Source: Lachnospiraceae bacterium
GTDB taxonomy: Bacteria; Bacillota; Clostridia; Lachnospirales; Lachnospiraceae
Length of the DNA: 64,000 bases
NCBI GenBank assembly: GCA_910574885.1
Contig: CAJTDD010000004.1
Location: 1 to 64,000 of the forward strand
Direction of reading: 5' to 3'
A model generated the notes under the pieces. The model did not search any database, had not been told where the DNA came from, and worked only from the letters and a program-made list of their open reading frames with translations. Positions 8,968 to 16,092 of this stretch are shown piece after piece. Made by a program: the position numbers and the translations under genes. Every line of letters starts with the position of its first letter. Within the stretch, counting starts at the first letter, position 1.

Positions 8968-10724
8968 CCATCCCCACGCTCCTTCCTGAGACGCTTCATG
9001 CTTTCGCTCATCTTCTGCCGCCGTTCCCCGGTAAAGCTGTCCCTGACCGCCTTTGCCTGTTTTTTCCGGCGTTCTTCCGTCCATGGCTGCGCCTTGCGCT
9101 TAGTGCTGTAGGAAGCCTCATGGATTCCGCCATCTTTGAAATGGAATGTAATCCTGCCGCCTTTGGAAATCACAACATGGTCAATCCTCTCAGAAAAAGC
9201 CGACGCATCGAATGCATCAAGCCCCATGGCTTCGGCGGAAAGCCTCTGGAGGTCGTCCCCATGGATGCTGTTGTTCCCACAGGTGTTTGTGGTGGCGCAG
9301 GAAAACATATGGTACTTTTCACCATTCTTTCGCTTCCTCGTCTGCTGGCGGTAATTGTTCCCGCACTCGGCGCATTTGATCCTGCCTGTGAAGCAGGTCG
9401 CGCCCCTGGGGTTCGTCCCATACTTCCGCCTTTTCTCAGATGTGGCGGCACGGTATTCCGCCGTCCAGCAGTCCTGGTGTCCTGTGTTCGGACAATCCCT
9501 GGTTATGCGGTTCCCGTCTTTAAAGAAAAATTCGAGCGTGTATTTCTCCGGCACCTCTATATGGTCAACCCTGTCAAGGAACACATCCTCATCAAACTCC
9601 TCCGTCCCCAGAACATCCGCACAGGCTTTCATAAGGTTCTGGTGGTTGATCGTCCCTCCTACCGGACAGCCAGCGCCGACCTTCTTTTTCTTTTTGCTGC
9701 CGCAGTTCCAAAACTCCATCAATCCTCTGTCCGTGCGCCTGTTGTGCATATAGCTGACGCCGCAATGAGGGCATTTAATTTTCCCGGTAAAGCAGCAGGT
9801 ATTGAGGCTCTTGTTCGCCAGCGCGCCAAGTTCCCTGCGGCGTTCCATCTCCGCCTGCACATAATCAAAAGTGTCCTTATCAATGATGGCGGGATGCGTG
9901 CCCTCCACATAATATTGCGGAAGCTCGCCACGGTTCTTCTTCCTGTGCTTGGTGATGGGGTCTGCGATAAACTCTTTCTGCAGGAGCAGGCTGCCCGTAT
10001 AAGTGATGTTCGTAAGGACAACCTTGAGATTGGAATCCACCCAGCGGTAGCCATCCCTCGTGGTGATGCCTTCGGCGGCAAACTCCCTCTCTGTTTCCAG
10101 CCTTGACTTCCCATCGAGGAAGTTCTGGAAAATCCTGCGGACCACCGCCGCTTCCTCCGGCACAATGGCCAGTGCGTCCCCCTCCCATCGGTAACCATAT
10201 ACCCGGAAACGCCCGTTGGGGATTCCCTCCGCCATCCGCTTGCGGGTGCCCCACTTCACATTATCGCTGATGGATCGGCTCTCCTCCTGGGCAAAGGACG
10301 CGAGGATGGTCAGCATCAGTTCGCCATCGCCACTCATGGAGCTTATCCCTTCCTTTTCAAACCTCACTTCCACGCCGATACTTTTCAGATGCCGTACAGT
10401 CTCCAGAAGGTCAACCGTATTCCTCGCAAAACGCTGTATCGACTTGGTTAGGATGATGTCGATTTTCCCGGCATCCGCATCCTCTACCATTTTCCTGAAT
10501 TCGTCCCTCCTGGCCGTGCCAGTGCCGGAGATCCCGTAATCCGCATATACCCCGGCGTATTCCCAGTCAGGGTTACGCTGGATCAGCGCGCTGTAATAGC
10601 TGACCTGTGCGGATAGGGAATGGCTCATCCTCTCGCTTTCCACAGACACACGGGCGTAAGCGGCCACTTTTTTCCTGGGCGCAATAGCTGGCACCGTCTG
10701 CTCAATCTTTCTGATCTTCGCCAT
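8952..10724 (-). CDS. Large serine recombinase (first of a tandem pair)
   Basis: 590 residues from the ATG at 10724 with AAAGGAG upstream. The catalytic serine lies in YARVSVES (about residue 27), followed by ILTKSIQRFARNT. The recombinase domain spans about residues 170-300. There are two zinc-ribbon-like Cys clusters, CPHCGVSYMHN and CAECGNNYRQQ, one more than in its partner. It lacks the long coiled coil seen in the second recombinase and ends in a very basic tail. The two proteins are related but clearly different, so this is not a simple duplication and resembles the CcrA/CcrB arrangement. Confidence 0.9.
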   Translation of the reverse strand: MAKIRKIEQTVPAIAPRKKVAAYARVSVESERMSHSLSAQVSYYSALIQRNPDWEYAGVYADYGISGTGTARRDEFRKMVEDADAGKIDIILTKSIQRFARNTVDLLETVRHLKSIGVEVRFEKEGISSMSGDGELMLTILASFAQEESRSISDNVKWGTRKRMAEGIPNGRFRVYGYRWEGDALAIVPEEAAVVRRIFQNFLDGKSRLETEREFAAEGITTRDGYRWVDSNLKVVLTNITYTGSLLLQKEFIADPITKHRKKNRGELPQYYVEGTHPAIIDKDTFDYVQAEMERRRELGALANKSLNTCCFTGKIKCPHCGVSYMHNRRTDRGLMEFWNCGSKKKKKVGAGCPVGGTINHQNLMKACADVLGTEEFDEDVFLDRVDHIEVPEKYTLEFFFKDGNRITRDCPNTGHQDCWTAEYRAATSEKRRKYGTNPRGATCFTGRIKCAECGNNYRQQTRKRKNGEKYHMFSCATTNTCGNNSIHGDDLQRLSAEAMGLDAFDASAFSERIDHVVISKGGRITFHFKDGGIHEASYSTKRKAQPWTEERRKKQAKAVRDSFTGERRQKMSESMKRLRKERGDGWRRE

Positions 10725-10758
10725 GAAATCACTCCTTTCCGCTACCATACATCACTCT

Positions 10759-10944
10759 TTACGCCCTGGAAGTCAACGACATAGCAGAAAATAATGTGCC
10801 GAAAACGGGGCGGTATTTTTCCAGAAAGATTGTATCAATCTGACAATACTCTTCCTCCGAGATCAGCCCCTGCGAAAGCATCCTCCCCGCCACATTCATG
10901 GTCGTCTGGTACAACTTTTCAGCCCTGAACTGCTCTTCAGTCAT
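10759..10944 (-). CDS. SHOCT-like small protein
   Basis: 61 residues from the ATG at 10944, with GGGGGTGG upstream; a longer frame to 11007 lacks a ribosome site. The C-terminal half (GLISEEEYCQIDTIFLEKYRP) fits the short C-terminal SHOCT oligomerisation motif. It overlaps the end of the preceding HTH/zinc gene by eight bases and lies 34 bases before the first recombinase, so it belongs to the recombinase operon. Small proteins like this accompany serine-recombinase cassettes in clostridial elements. A directionality or accessory role is possible but unproven. Confidence 0.65.
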   Translation of the reverse strand: MTEEQFRAEKLYQTTMNVAGRMLSQGLISEEEYCQIDTIFLEKYRPVFGTLFSAMSLTSRA

Positions 10945-11362
10945 CCGCGCCACCCCCAAACCTGTGGGCAATATAGCACTCATGGCTGCAGTATTTCCTT
11001 TTTGCATTGCCGTAGGCTGTGAACGGCTTTCTGCACTGCGGGCAGATAAACTCGTAGTTGGCTTTACGCTTTACCCGGTCAAGGTGACTGTTCCACCATT
11101 TGTTCCGGCATCTGTCCGAGCAGAACTTTTTCTCCTTCCTCCCAGGAGTCTGCGCCACCTCTTTCCCACAGCAAAGGCAGAAATGATTCCCGTCCCTGGT
11201 CATGGCCGGCATGGTCTGGGAAGCCGCTTTCCCGGTAAGCTTCTTCCTCCTGCAAAATGATTTCACTGTATTTTCTGATATACCGAGAGCCTGGGCAATC
11301 CTCACATACCCATAACCTTCGCCCCTTAGATTTGCAATCTGTGTTTTCTGTCCTTCGGTCAT
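10937..11362 (-). CDS. HTH and zinc-finger protein of the recombinase operon
   Basis: 141 residues. The N-terminus holds a sigma-region-4-like helix-turn-helix (GYGYVRIAQALGISENTVKSFCRRKK). Two short treble-clef zinc motifs follow: CLCCGKEV with FCSDRCRNKWW, and CPQCRKPF with YCSHECYIAHRF. The gene has its own ribosome site (GGAGG) and opens the operon that continues into SHOCT and the two recombinases. About 55 bases upstream lies one copy of the GTCC bipartite repeat. It is a good candidate for regulating the recombinases or for a recombination directionality factor. Confidence 0.7.
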   Translation of the reverse strand: MTEGQKTQIANLRGEGYGYVRIAQALGISENTVKSFCRRKKLTGKAASQTMPAMTRDGNHFCLCCGKEVAQTPGRKEKKFCSDRCRNKWWNSHLDRVKRKANYEFICPQCRKPFTAYGNAKRKYCSHECYIAHRFGGGADD

Positions 11363-11416
11363 AGCACACCTCCATAAACGATTGGAAGGGAACCATATCC
11401 ATCGTTATCTGGTATC

Positions 11417-11463
11417 CCTTTCAACTTCCTATGGACGTGATTTTTGTTTTTGGACGGATTTTT
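11417..11463 (-). repeat. GTCC bipartite repeat, copy D
   Basis: On the minus strand CCGTCC, then 15 bases, then GTCCATAGGAA and TTGAAAGG. The same arrangement with the same 15-base interval occurs three times at 44.3-44.5 kb. This copy lies upstream of the HTH/zinc-recombinase operon. Confidence 0.7.
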
Positions 11464-11472
11464 CTTCACATA

Positions 11473-11502
11473 AACAAGCCCACTAAATACCGTGGGCTTG
11501 TT
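11473..11502. terminator. Hairpin between lysis block and recombinase operon
   Basis: Perfect 11-bp inverted repeat AACAAGCCCAC / GTGGGCTTGTT with an 8-base loop just past the stop of the 11520-11798 gene. The T-run is weak on both sides, so termination is likely but not certain. Confidence 0.55.
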
Positions 11503-11519
11503 ACTATTCGCGCCGACTT

Positions 11520-11798
11520 TTACGCCATGGTGCGCCTCCCATTTAGCTGCCACACATCGTGGCTCTTGATCTGGCGGACGGCGGAGGATACCGTGTAGGC
11601 ATGGCCGTGCTTATGGTAGTAGGCCGTCCCCTTCGTGTGCTTGTGGTAGATGCGGACCGGATACCGGTCATAGGAAAGTTTCTGGACAATCCAGCAGTGT
11701 TTTGTGCATCTGGACTGGATCTCAAAGAAGTCATCCGTCTGGCGGATGAGCCGGAAGTAAGGAGAAGTGAGAAGTGTGCGTTCTTTTGCAGTGAACAT
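11520..11798 (-). CDS. Hypothetical protein after the lysis genes
   Basis: 92 residues from the ATG at 11798, seven bases after GGAGGG; an ATG two codons upstream is the alternative start. The protein is rich in aromatic residues and histidine (HTKGTAYYHKHGHAYTV) and has no membrane segment or recognised domain. It sits between the strong terminator at 12016-12056 and the hairpin at 11473-11502, so it is probably its own unit. The rest of 11799-12068 holds only that terminator and a 24-codon open frame (11789-11863) behind AAAGGAGG that could be a leader peptide. Function unknown. Confidence 0.55.
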   Translation of the reverse strand: MFTAKERTLLTSPYFRLIRQTDDFFEIQSRCTKHCWIVQKLSYDRYPVRIYHKHTKGTAYYHKHGHAYTVSSAVRQIKSHDVWQLNGRRTMA

Positions 11799-12015
11799 CA
11801 GCATCCCTCCTTCCGCCGCCCCCTGCGTGACAGGCGGGATGTCTCCATAAATCTTTCTGTCATAAGCGTGTGCCTCCTTTATTTTTCTGCCGCCGTTCTT
11901 GGCAGCGCCCTTTGGGGTAGGGCCATGTTAAATCAGGTTCCGCAGATTATCCACTTATATCTGCGCCATAAGATGCACAATCTTTCCATCCGTTTCCCGT
12001 GTAGTTTACACCCAC

Positions 12016-12056
12016 TAAAAACGGGCCCGCGGCACATGGGAAAATGCCGCGGGCCC
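12016..12056 (-). terminator. Strong Rho-independent terminator of the late operon
   Basis: On the minus strand a 12-bp perfect GC stem (GGGCCCGCGGCA / TGCCGCGGGCCC, 10-base loop) is followed by GTTTTTAG, 13 bases after the endolysin stop. It ends the long minus-strand structural and lysis operon. Confidence 0.85.
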
Positions 12057-12068
12057 TGCTGTCTGTGT

Positions 12069-13571
12069 TTATATCCGGCTGGCGTGATCGAGCGAAATCC
12101 ATCCGTTTCTCTTTTCCCGGCAGGATTTCAAAAGCCCCCATCTGGATGCTCCTTTCCCGTCTGCCTCCTCCACAATCGTAAAGGTGCCGGTTCCCGTATA
12201 TTCCCCGGTTTTTGCGTAGTCTGTACCGGGTCCCCGCCTGATGTTCAGGTCGGGGATGGACACCCACACAAGGTACGGCTGGAATACCGCCGCTTTGGTG
12301 TACACCGCCTTTCCTGATTCATCGAACACGGAATGCCCCGGATGTTCGTCCGCACATTTCTTTGCATTATTCAGCGACTTGAACGCCCCTTTCTGCGAGG
12401 GAGCGTCCGCCCACGACTTCCGGACGCGGTACCAGGCTTCCGCAGGCTTGGATGTGCCGCCTGACGTGCCGAGGATGCCTTTCAGGATGGAGAGGATTTT
12501 CTCCCCGTAGCCGGCTCCCGCCGCCCACCCTTTACCGTCCGGGTTTTCCTTCTGCCCAAGCCACTCCACATATTCCGCACAGCCCCTCGTAACATACTTG
12601 AAACGCGGGGCGATGCAGGCGTTCTTCAGCGCGTCCGTGGAGGCATAGGCTTTCAAGTGCTGCACCTGCGCCCGGATGCCGAGCTGCGGCGTGCCAAAGG
12701 AATTCCCCTTCATACCATTGGAAGTCACGCCCATGCCGCAGAAATTGTTCTGTGAAAGCGTGACCGCAGAGCCAGAAAAAGTGAAGTTCCCGGTCTCAAG
12801 GCAGGACTGCGCAAAGGCAATGTCGCCCCGCACCCCTTCCTCTTTCCCTTCCGAAAGATACAGCGGAACCATATCAAGGACGGACTGCTCTACTCCCGGA
12901 TTCTTCGCTTTCAGATACGCTTTCATCTGCTCCACCGTTGCTGCGGCATCCCCCATGATCTTCGTGTACCCGTCCGTGCCGGAGGATGCGACCATTGCCG
13001 CCTTGACCGCTTTACGGAACCCGTCCATGGTGTACCCCATCCCAAGCTGCACCCACAAATGTTCCGGGTCGCCGTGGTTGCTGGCAATGCCCCGGCTGTG
13101 TCCTTCCCTGTGGCTGATGACCACACCATCCGCCAGCGGGTCCAGGCTGTATTTTTTACAGAGCATGGCGAACAGCTCCACCGCCGCCTTATAGGTTCTC
13201 TCCGCCACCGCTCTTGCCTCTGTCAGATTGGAGCAGGTAAAGTTAGAGCCTGCCATGTATCGGATACACGCAGGCTCGCACATCTCCACCCCGATATGGG
13301 TATTGTTCCCGCTCCCTTTATTTCCGCTCCCACAGTGCCACCCCCTGTGGTTCCAGGGAAGCGTCTGGTACACCGTGCCGTCGTTGCCGTCAATAAATCC
13401 GTGGACGCACGAACTGCCGTGTGACGGGCTGTTCCACGAACTGATGAAGGCGGATGACTTCGGCTGCGGGCAGCCAACGGAATGGAGCATCAGCCCCTTC
13501 ACCGTGATCTTCCTCCCTGCCGTGTAGCAGGGGTTCCTTGTCAGGATGCTTTCCACAAGTTTCATCCTCAT
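12069..13571 (-). CDS. Modular endolysin: amidase, glucosaminidase, SH3
   Basis: 500 residues. Residues 1-190 form an N-acetylmuramoyl-L-alanine amidase (Amidase_2) domain, with zinc-ligand histidines visible in GLMLHSVGC and the later SHREGHSRG. Residues 210-365 look like an endo-beta-N-acetylglucosaminidase domain (DIAFAQSCLETGNF, NNFCGMG). A short repeat-like linker region follows (AWYRVRKSWADAPSQ) and then a C-terminal bacterial SH3 domain (PDLNIRRGPGTDY) for wall binding. It degrades peptidoglycan at the end of the lytic cycle. The start overlaps the end of the holin gene by four bases, the usual holin-endolysin coupling. Confidence 0.9.
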   Translation of the reverse strand: MRMKLVESILTRNPCYTAGRKITVKGLMLHSVGCPQPKSSAFISSWNSPSHGSSCVHGFIDGNDGTVYQTLPWNHRGWHCGSGNKGSGNNTHIGVEMCEPACIRYMAGSNFTCSNLTEARAVAERTYKAAVELFAMLCKKYSLDPLADGVVISHREGHSRGIASNHGDPEHLWVQLGMGYTMDGFRKAVKAAMVASSGTDGYTKIMGDAAATVEQMKAYLKAKNPGVEQSVLDMVPLYLSEGKEEGVRGDIAFAQSCLETGNFTFSGSAVTLSQNNFCGMGVTSNGMKGNSFGTPQLGIRAQVQHLKAYASTDALKNACIAPRFKYVTRGCAEYVEWLGQKENPDGKGWAAGAGYGEKILSILKGILGTSGGTSKPAEAWYRVRKSWADAPSQKGAFKSLNNAKKCADEHPGHSVFDESGKAVYTKAAVFQPYLVWVSIPDLNIRRGPGTDYAKTGEYTGTGTFTIVEEADGKGASRWGLLKSCREKRNGWISLDHASRI

Positions 13572-13987
13572 TCATCCCCCTTCCCGTTCTCCGCTTTCTC
13601 ATGGAGCTGTGCCAGGATGTCCTTCAGCTTTTCCGGGATGGGAAGCCCCAGGTGTCCGGCATTCTCCAAAAGGCTCACGCCCTCGTTGGAGATATAGAAA
13701 AAGATGATGGCCGTCCGCAGCACGGAGCCGCTCCCGATGACCTGCACATCAAGGATATTTGCGATCCCCACCAGCAGGAAGATCAGCACCTTCTTTGCGA
13801 TGCCCTTAAAGCCCACCTCGCTGGACAGCTTCTTATCCGCTGCGGCACACATCACGCCCGTAATGTAGTCCACCACCACAAATGCGATGAGCGCATACAG
13901 CAGGCCGTCGCAGCCGCCGAGGAACCAGCCGAGCCACCCTCCGGTGGCAGTGAAAATGAGTTGGATCGTGTTCCAGAATTCCTTCAT
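13568..13987 (-). CDS. Phage holin (TcdE/phi-Cp type)
   Basis: 139 residues from the ATG at 13987, with AAAGGAGG upstream; the longer frame to 14047 has no ribosome site. Three hydrophobic segments lie at about residues 14-34, 37-55 and 70-105, containing the family hallmark ALIAFVVVDYITGVMCA. The C-terminus is charged and cytoplasmic. It forms the membrane lesion that releases the endolysin, whose gene follows with a four-base overlap. Confidence 0.9.
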   Translation of the reverse strand: MKEFWNTIQLIFTATGGWLGWFLGGCDGLLYALIAFVVVDYITGVMCAAADKKLSSEVGFKGIAKKVLIFLLVGIANILDVQVIGSGSVLRTAIIFFYISNEGVSLLENAGHLGLPIPEKLKDILAQLHEKAENGKGDE

Positions 13988-14097
13988 AGTGAAACCCTCC
14001 TTTAAATGATTTTTTGTATGAAAAAAGCGGGTGTCCGCAATGGTCATCCGCCTGTTTCCCTGAACTATTTATTTGTGTCGTTTACACAAGTATCTGT

Positions 14098-14171
14098 GGG
14101 AATCTTTGTCACATTTATGCCTCCCGTTTCCCTTGCTATTTCACGGCTTCAGAGTGATTAATAACACTACC
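14098..14171 (+). promoter_or_regulatory. Promoter-like repeat, copy 6 (plus strand)
   Basis: TTGCTA (14133-14138), 17 bases, GATTAA (14156-14161), with the upstream box TTTGTCACATTTATGCC. It points right, towards the SymE-like gene 77 bases on, and is the only plus-strand copy of a six-member family. The rest of 13988-14238 shows nothing else beyond the two ribosome sites. Confidence 0.7.
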
Positions 14172-14238
14172 CCGAAGCCCCGCCTGCCCGGAAAACGGGA
14201 GGCGGCAGAGGAAAATAAAAACCCAAGGAGGACACCTT

Positions 14239-14610
14239 ATGAAGACAAAGAACATCAAAGTCGTTTACACCTACCGCCACCACCAGAGCGGCGGCGTCCT
14301 GCACTCCGGCAGCGGCCCATGCACCGCAGTCCCAAAGATACAGATGGAAGGATGGTGGCTGGAGCAGCTCGGCTTCACCATCGGAGCGCCACTCATCGTC
14401 GAATACGAGGAGGGCTCCATCCACATCCGCACCCTCACCGCAGAGGAACTGGCGGCAAAGGAGCAGCGGAAGGCGCAGACGGAGCTTGAAAAAAGGATCG
14501 CGGATCTGGATGAGATGAAACGCCGCATCGACACCGAAGCCGCATCCCTCTCCATGGTCGCGGAACCGTCCATAAAATACGCCGCATCTGAACCGGATTC
14601 CCGGAACTAA
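14239..14610 (+). CDS. SymE-like toxin family protein
   Basis: 123 residues, start ATG with AAGGAGG upstream. Residues 28-68 (VPKIQMEGWWLEQLGFTIGAPLIVEYEEG and onwards) match the AbrB-fold SymE domain, known in E. coli as an SOS-induced toxin acting on nucleic acid and controlled by an antisense RNA. The C-terminal third is a charged coiled coil (about residues 75-105) not found in short SymE proteins. The gene is the only plus-strand gene among the late structural genes and runs convergently into the tail-fibre gene. It has its own copy of the phage promoter-like repeat. Regulation by an antisense RNA is possible but not visible. Confidence 0.65.
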   Translation: MKTKNIKVVYTYRHHQSGGVLHSGSGPCTAVPKIQMEGWWLEQLGFTIGAPLIVEYEEGSIHIRTLTAEELAAKEQRKAQTELEKRIADLDEMKRRIDTEAASLSMVAEPSIKYAASEPDSRN

Positions 14611-14656
14611 AGAAACGCCGCACGCCGGGGCTCCCGGCACACACCACCCTTTTATC

Positions 14657-14686
14657 ACGGCAGGGGAGACACCGTCCCCCTGCCGT
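14657..14686. terminator. GC-rich hairpin between convergent genes
   Basis: ACGGCAGGGG / CCCCTGCCGT inverted repeat lies between the stops of the SymE-like gene (14610) and the tail-fibre gene (14698). A second hairpin, GCCGGG / CCCGGC, lies at about 14625. Neither has a good T-run, so these may slow or block convergent transcription rather than act as textbook terminators. Confidence 0.45.
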
Positions 14687-14697
14687 AAAGCTGTCCG

Positions 14698-16092
14698 TCA
14701 TGCCTCCTCCGTCAGCGTGTAGGTGATCTTCATGGTCTTGTTGGCGTCCTTCACCACCGCCGAGGACAGGTTGTTGATGGTGGCAAGGTAGGGCGTCAGC
14801 AGGTACATATGGCGGTACTCGTTCCCATAGCTGCCTCCCCACCCCACAAGGAACTGCTTGTGCTGGAACAGCGGCGTAGCCAGGCAGCCAAGCCGCGCAC
14901 TCCCCTGGGTATGGATGACCGCATCCGCCGCCGTAACCTGGAAGTCCCCGCCGATGATGAGGTCGCCCACCAGCGTCAGGTACAGCTCGCAGGTCCCGGA
15001 CTCGCCCAGCGGCTTCATCTTGGACGTAAAACCAAAATCAATCTGTGTCACGTCCGCCGTGTTCGCCACGTTGATCTTATAGATGCCCTTCTTGTCATAA
15101 GCGGGGACATACAGGTAACCGCCCCGCATACAGCACCGGCAGCTCCTTTCCGGATAGCTGCTGTCCGTGTCCCGCTCCCCCACCGCCATCAGCCTTGCGT
15201 TGGAGAGCGTCCATTCCCCTTCCGTCATGGAATAGTCGGCCTTGGAGACCTTCACCCAGAGCATCCTTGCGTTCCCGGAGGAATTGCCCTCATTGGAAAA
15301 GCCGTACCAGTACCCGTCCTTCCCGTCCAGGAACTCCCCGTACTTCGTGTAGCTTCCCAGGAACAGGAAGGTCTCCGTCTGTACGGCATGGTCTTCCAGC
15401 ACGGTATAGGTAGAATCGTCCAGCTTCTCATTCAGCCCGACCGTGAATATCGGGATGCGGACTTTGCGTATCCGAACGCTGGAATCCGCAAATGTGATGG
15501 AGTACAGCAGGTCATTTCCAAAATCCACCTCCGCCGCCTCGAACAGCACCATCTGCTTTGCTTTCCCCAGGTCCCCGATATCCAGTTTTTTTATCTTAAG
15601 GAACGTGCTGGCGTCCCCCACCAGGCTCCCGTAGGCGTTCTGCCCGCCCTGGGCGCTGGTCAGCGCCACCGCCGCAATGGTGCCGTTGCCCTGGCTGGGT
15701 GTAAATTCCCACACAAATTTATAGCCGTTTTCCAAAGCCTTGCTCTCCGTCTGGTTCATGCTGCCCCTGGCCGTGTTCGCCGTGGTGTTCACATTGTTGG
15801 AGGCATAGGCCACCGGGAGGTTGCCCGATGCCTCGTAGATATGCGCCGCATCCTCTTCCAGCGTTTTGGGGAAGAGCAGGATGCCGCCGACCATGTTCGG
15901 GCAGATGGGGAGCAGCACATTGTTCCATGCAAGCACGTCCCCCAGCTCCTCCTCGGAGTAGAACACGCCCATGGGGTTCATGCCCAGGATGTCGTTCACC
16001 GCCTCCGTCACCATGTTCTCCTCCGTGGCCGTTTCCACTTCCCCCGTGGCTTCATCCGTAAGTTCCAGTACCATCGTCCCTTTCAGCTTCAT
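14698..16092 (-). CDS. Tail fibre / receptor-binding candidate
   Basis: 464 residues. No enzymatic motif is visible. The N-terminal 30 residues form a short acidic beta-strand module, and the rest is rich in G, S, T and aromatic residues in a beta-strand pattern. The position fits a distal tail or receptor-binding protein: directly after the tail-hub gene, with a four-base overlap, and before lysis. It is assigned by position rather than by a recognised domain. Confidence 0.6.
   Translation of the reverse strand: MKLKGTMVLELTDEATGEVETATEENMVTEAVNDILGMNPMGVFYSEEELGDVLAWNNVLLPICPNMVGGILLFPKTLEEDAAHIYEASGNLPVAYASNNVNTTANTARGSMNQTESKALENGYKFVWEFTPSQGNGTIAAVALTSAQGGQNAYGSLVGDASTFLKIKKLDIGDLGKAKQMVLFEAAEVDFGNDLLYSITFADSSVRIRKVRIPIFTVGLNEKLDDSTYTVLEDHAVQTETFLFLGSYTKYGEFLDGKDGYWYGFSNEGNSSGNARMLWVKVSKADYSMTEGEWTLSNARLMAVGERDTDSSYPERSCRCCMRGGYLYVPAYDKKGIYKINVANTADVTQIDFGFTSKMKPLGESGTCELYLTLVGDLIIGGDFQVTAADAVIHTQGSARLGCLATPLFQHKQFLVGWGGSYGNEYRHMYLLTPYLATINNLSSAVVKDANKTMKITYTLTEEA

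Noticed and set aside
8946-10106. 386-codon plus-strand open frame opposite the first recombinase
   Set aside because: The minus strand carries clear catalytic and zinc motifs of serine recombinases; the plus frame has no domain and no ribosome site.
11359-11553. Minus-strand open frame of 64 codons across the GTCC repeat
   Set aside because: It has no ribosome site and spans a hairpin and a repeat that is conserved with a fixed interval elsewhere; a regulatory DNA element explains the conservation better.
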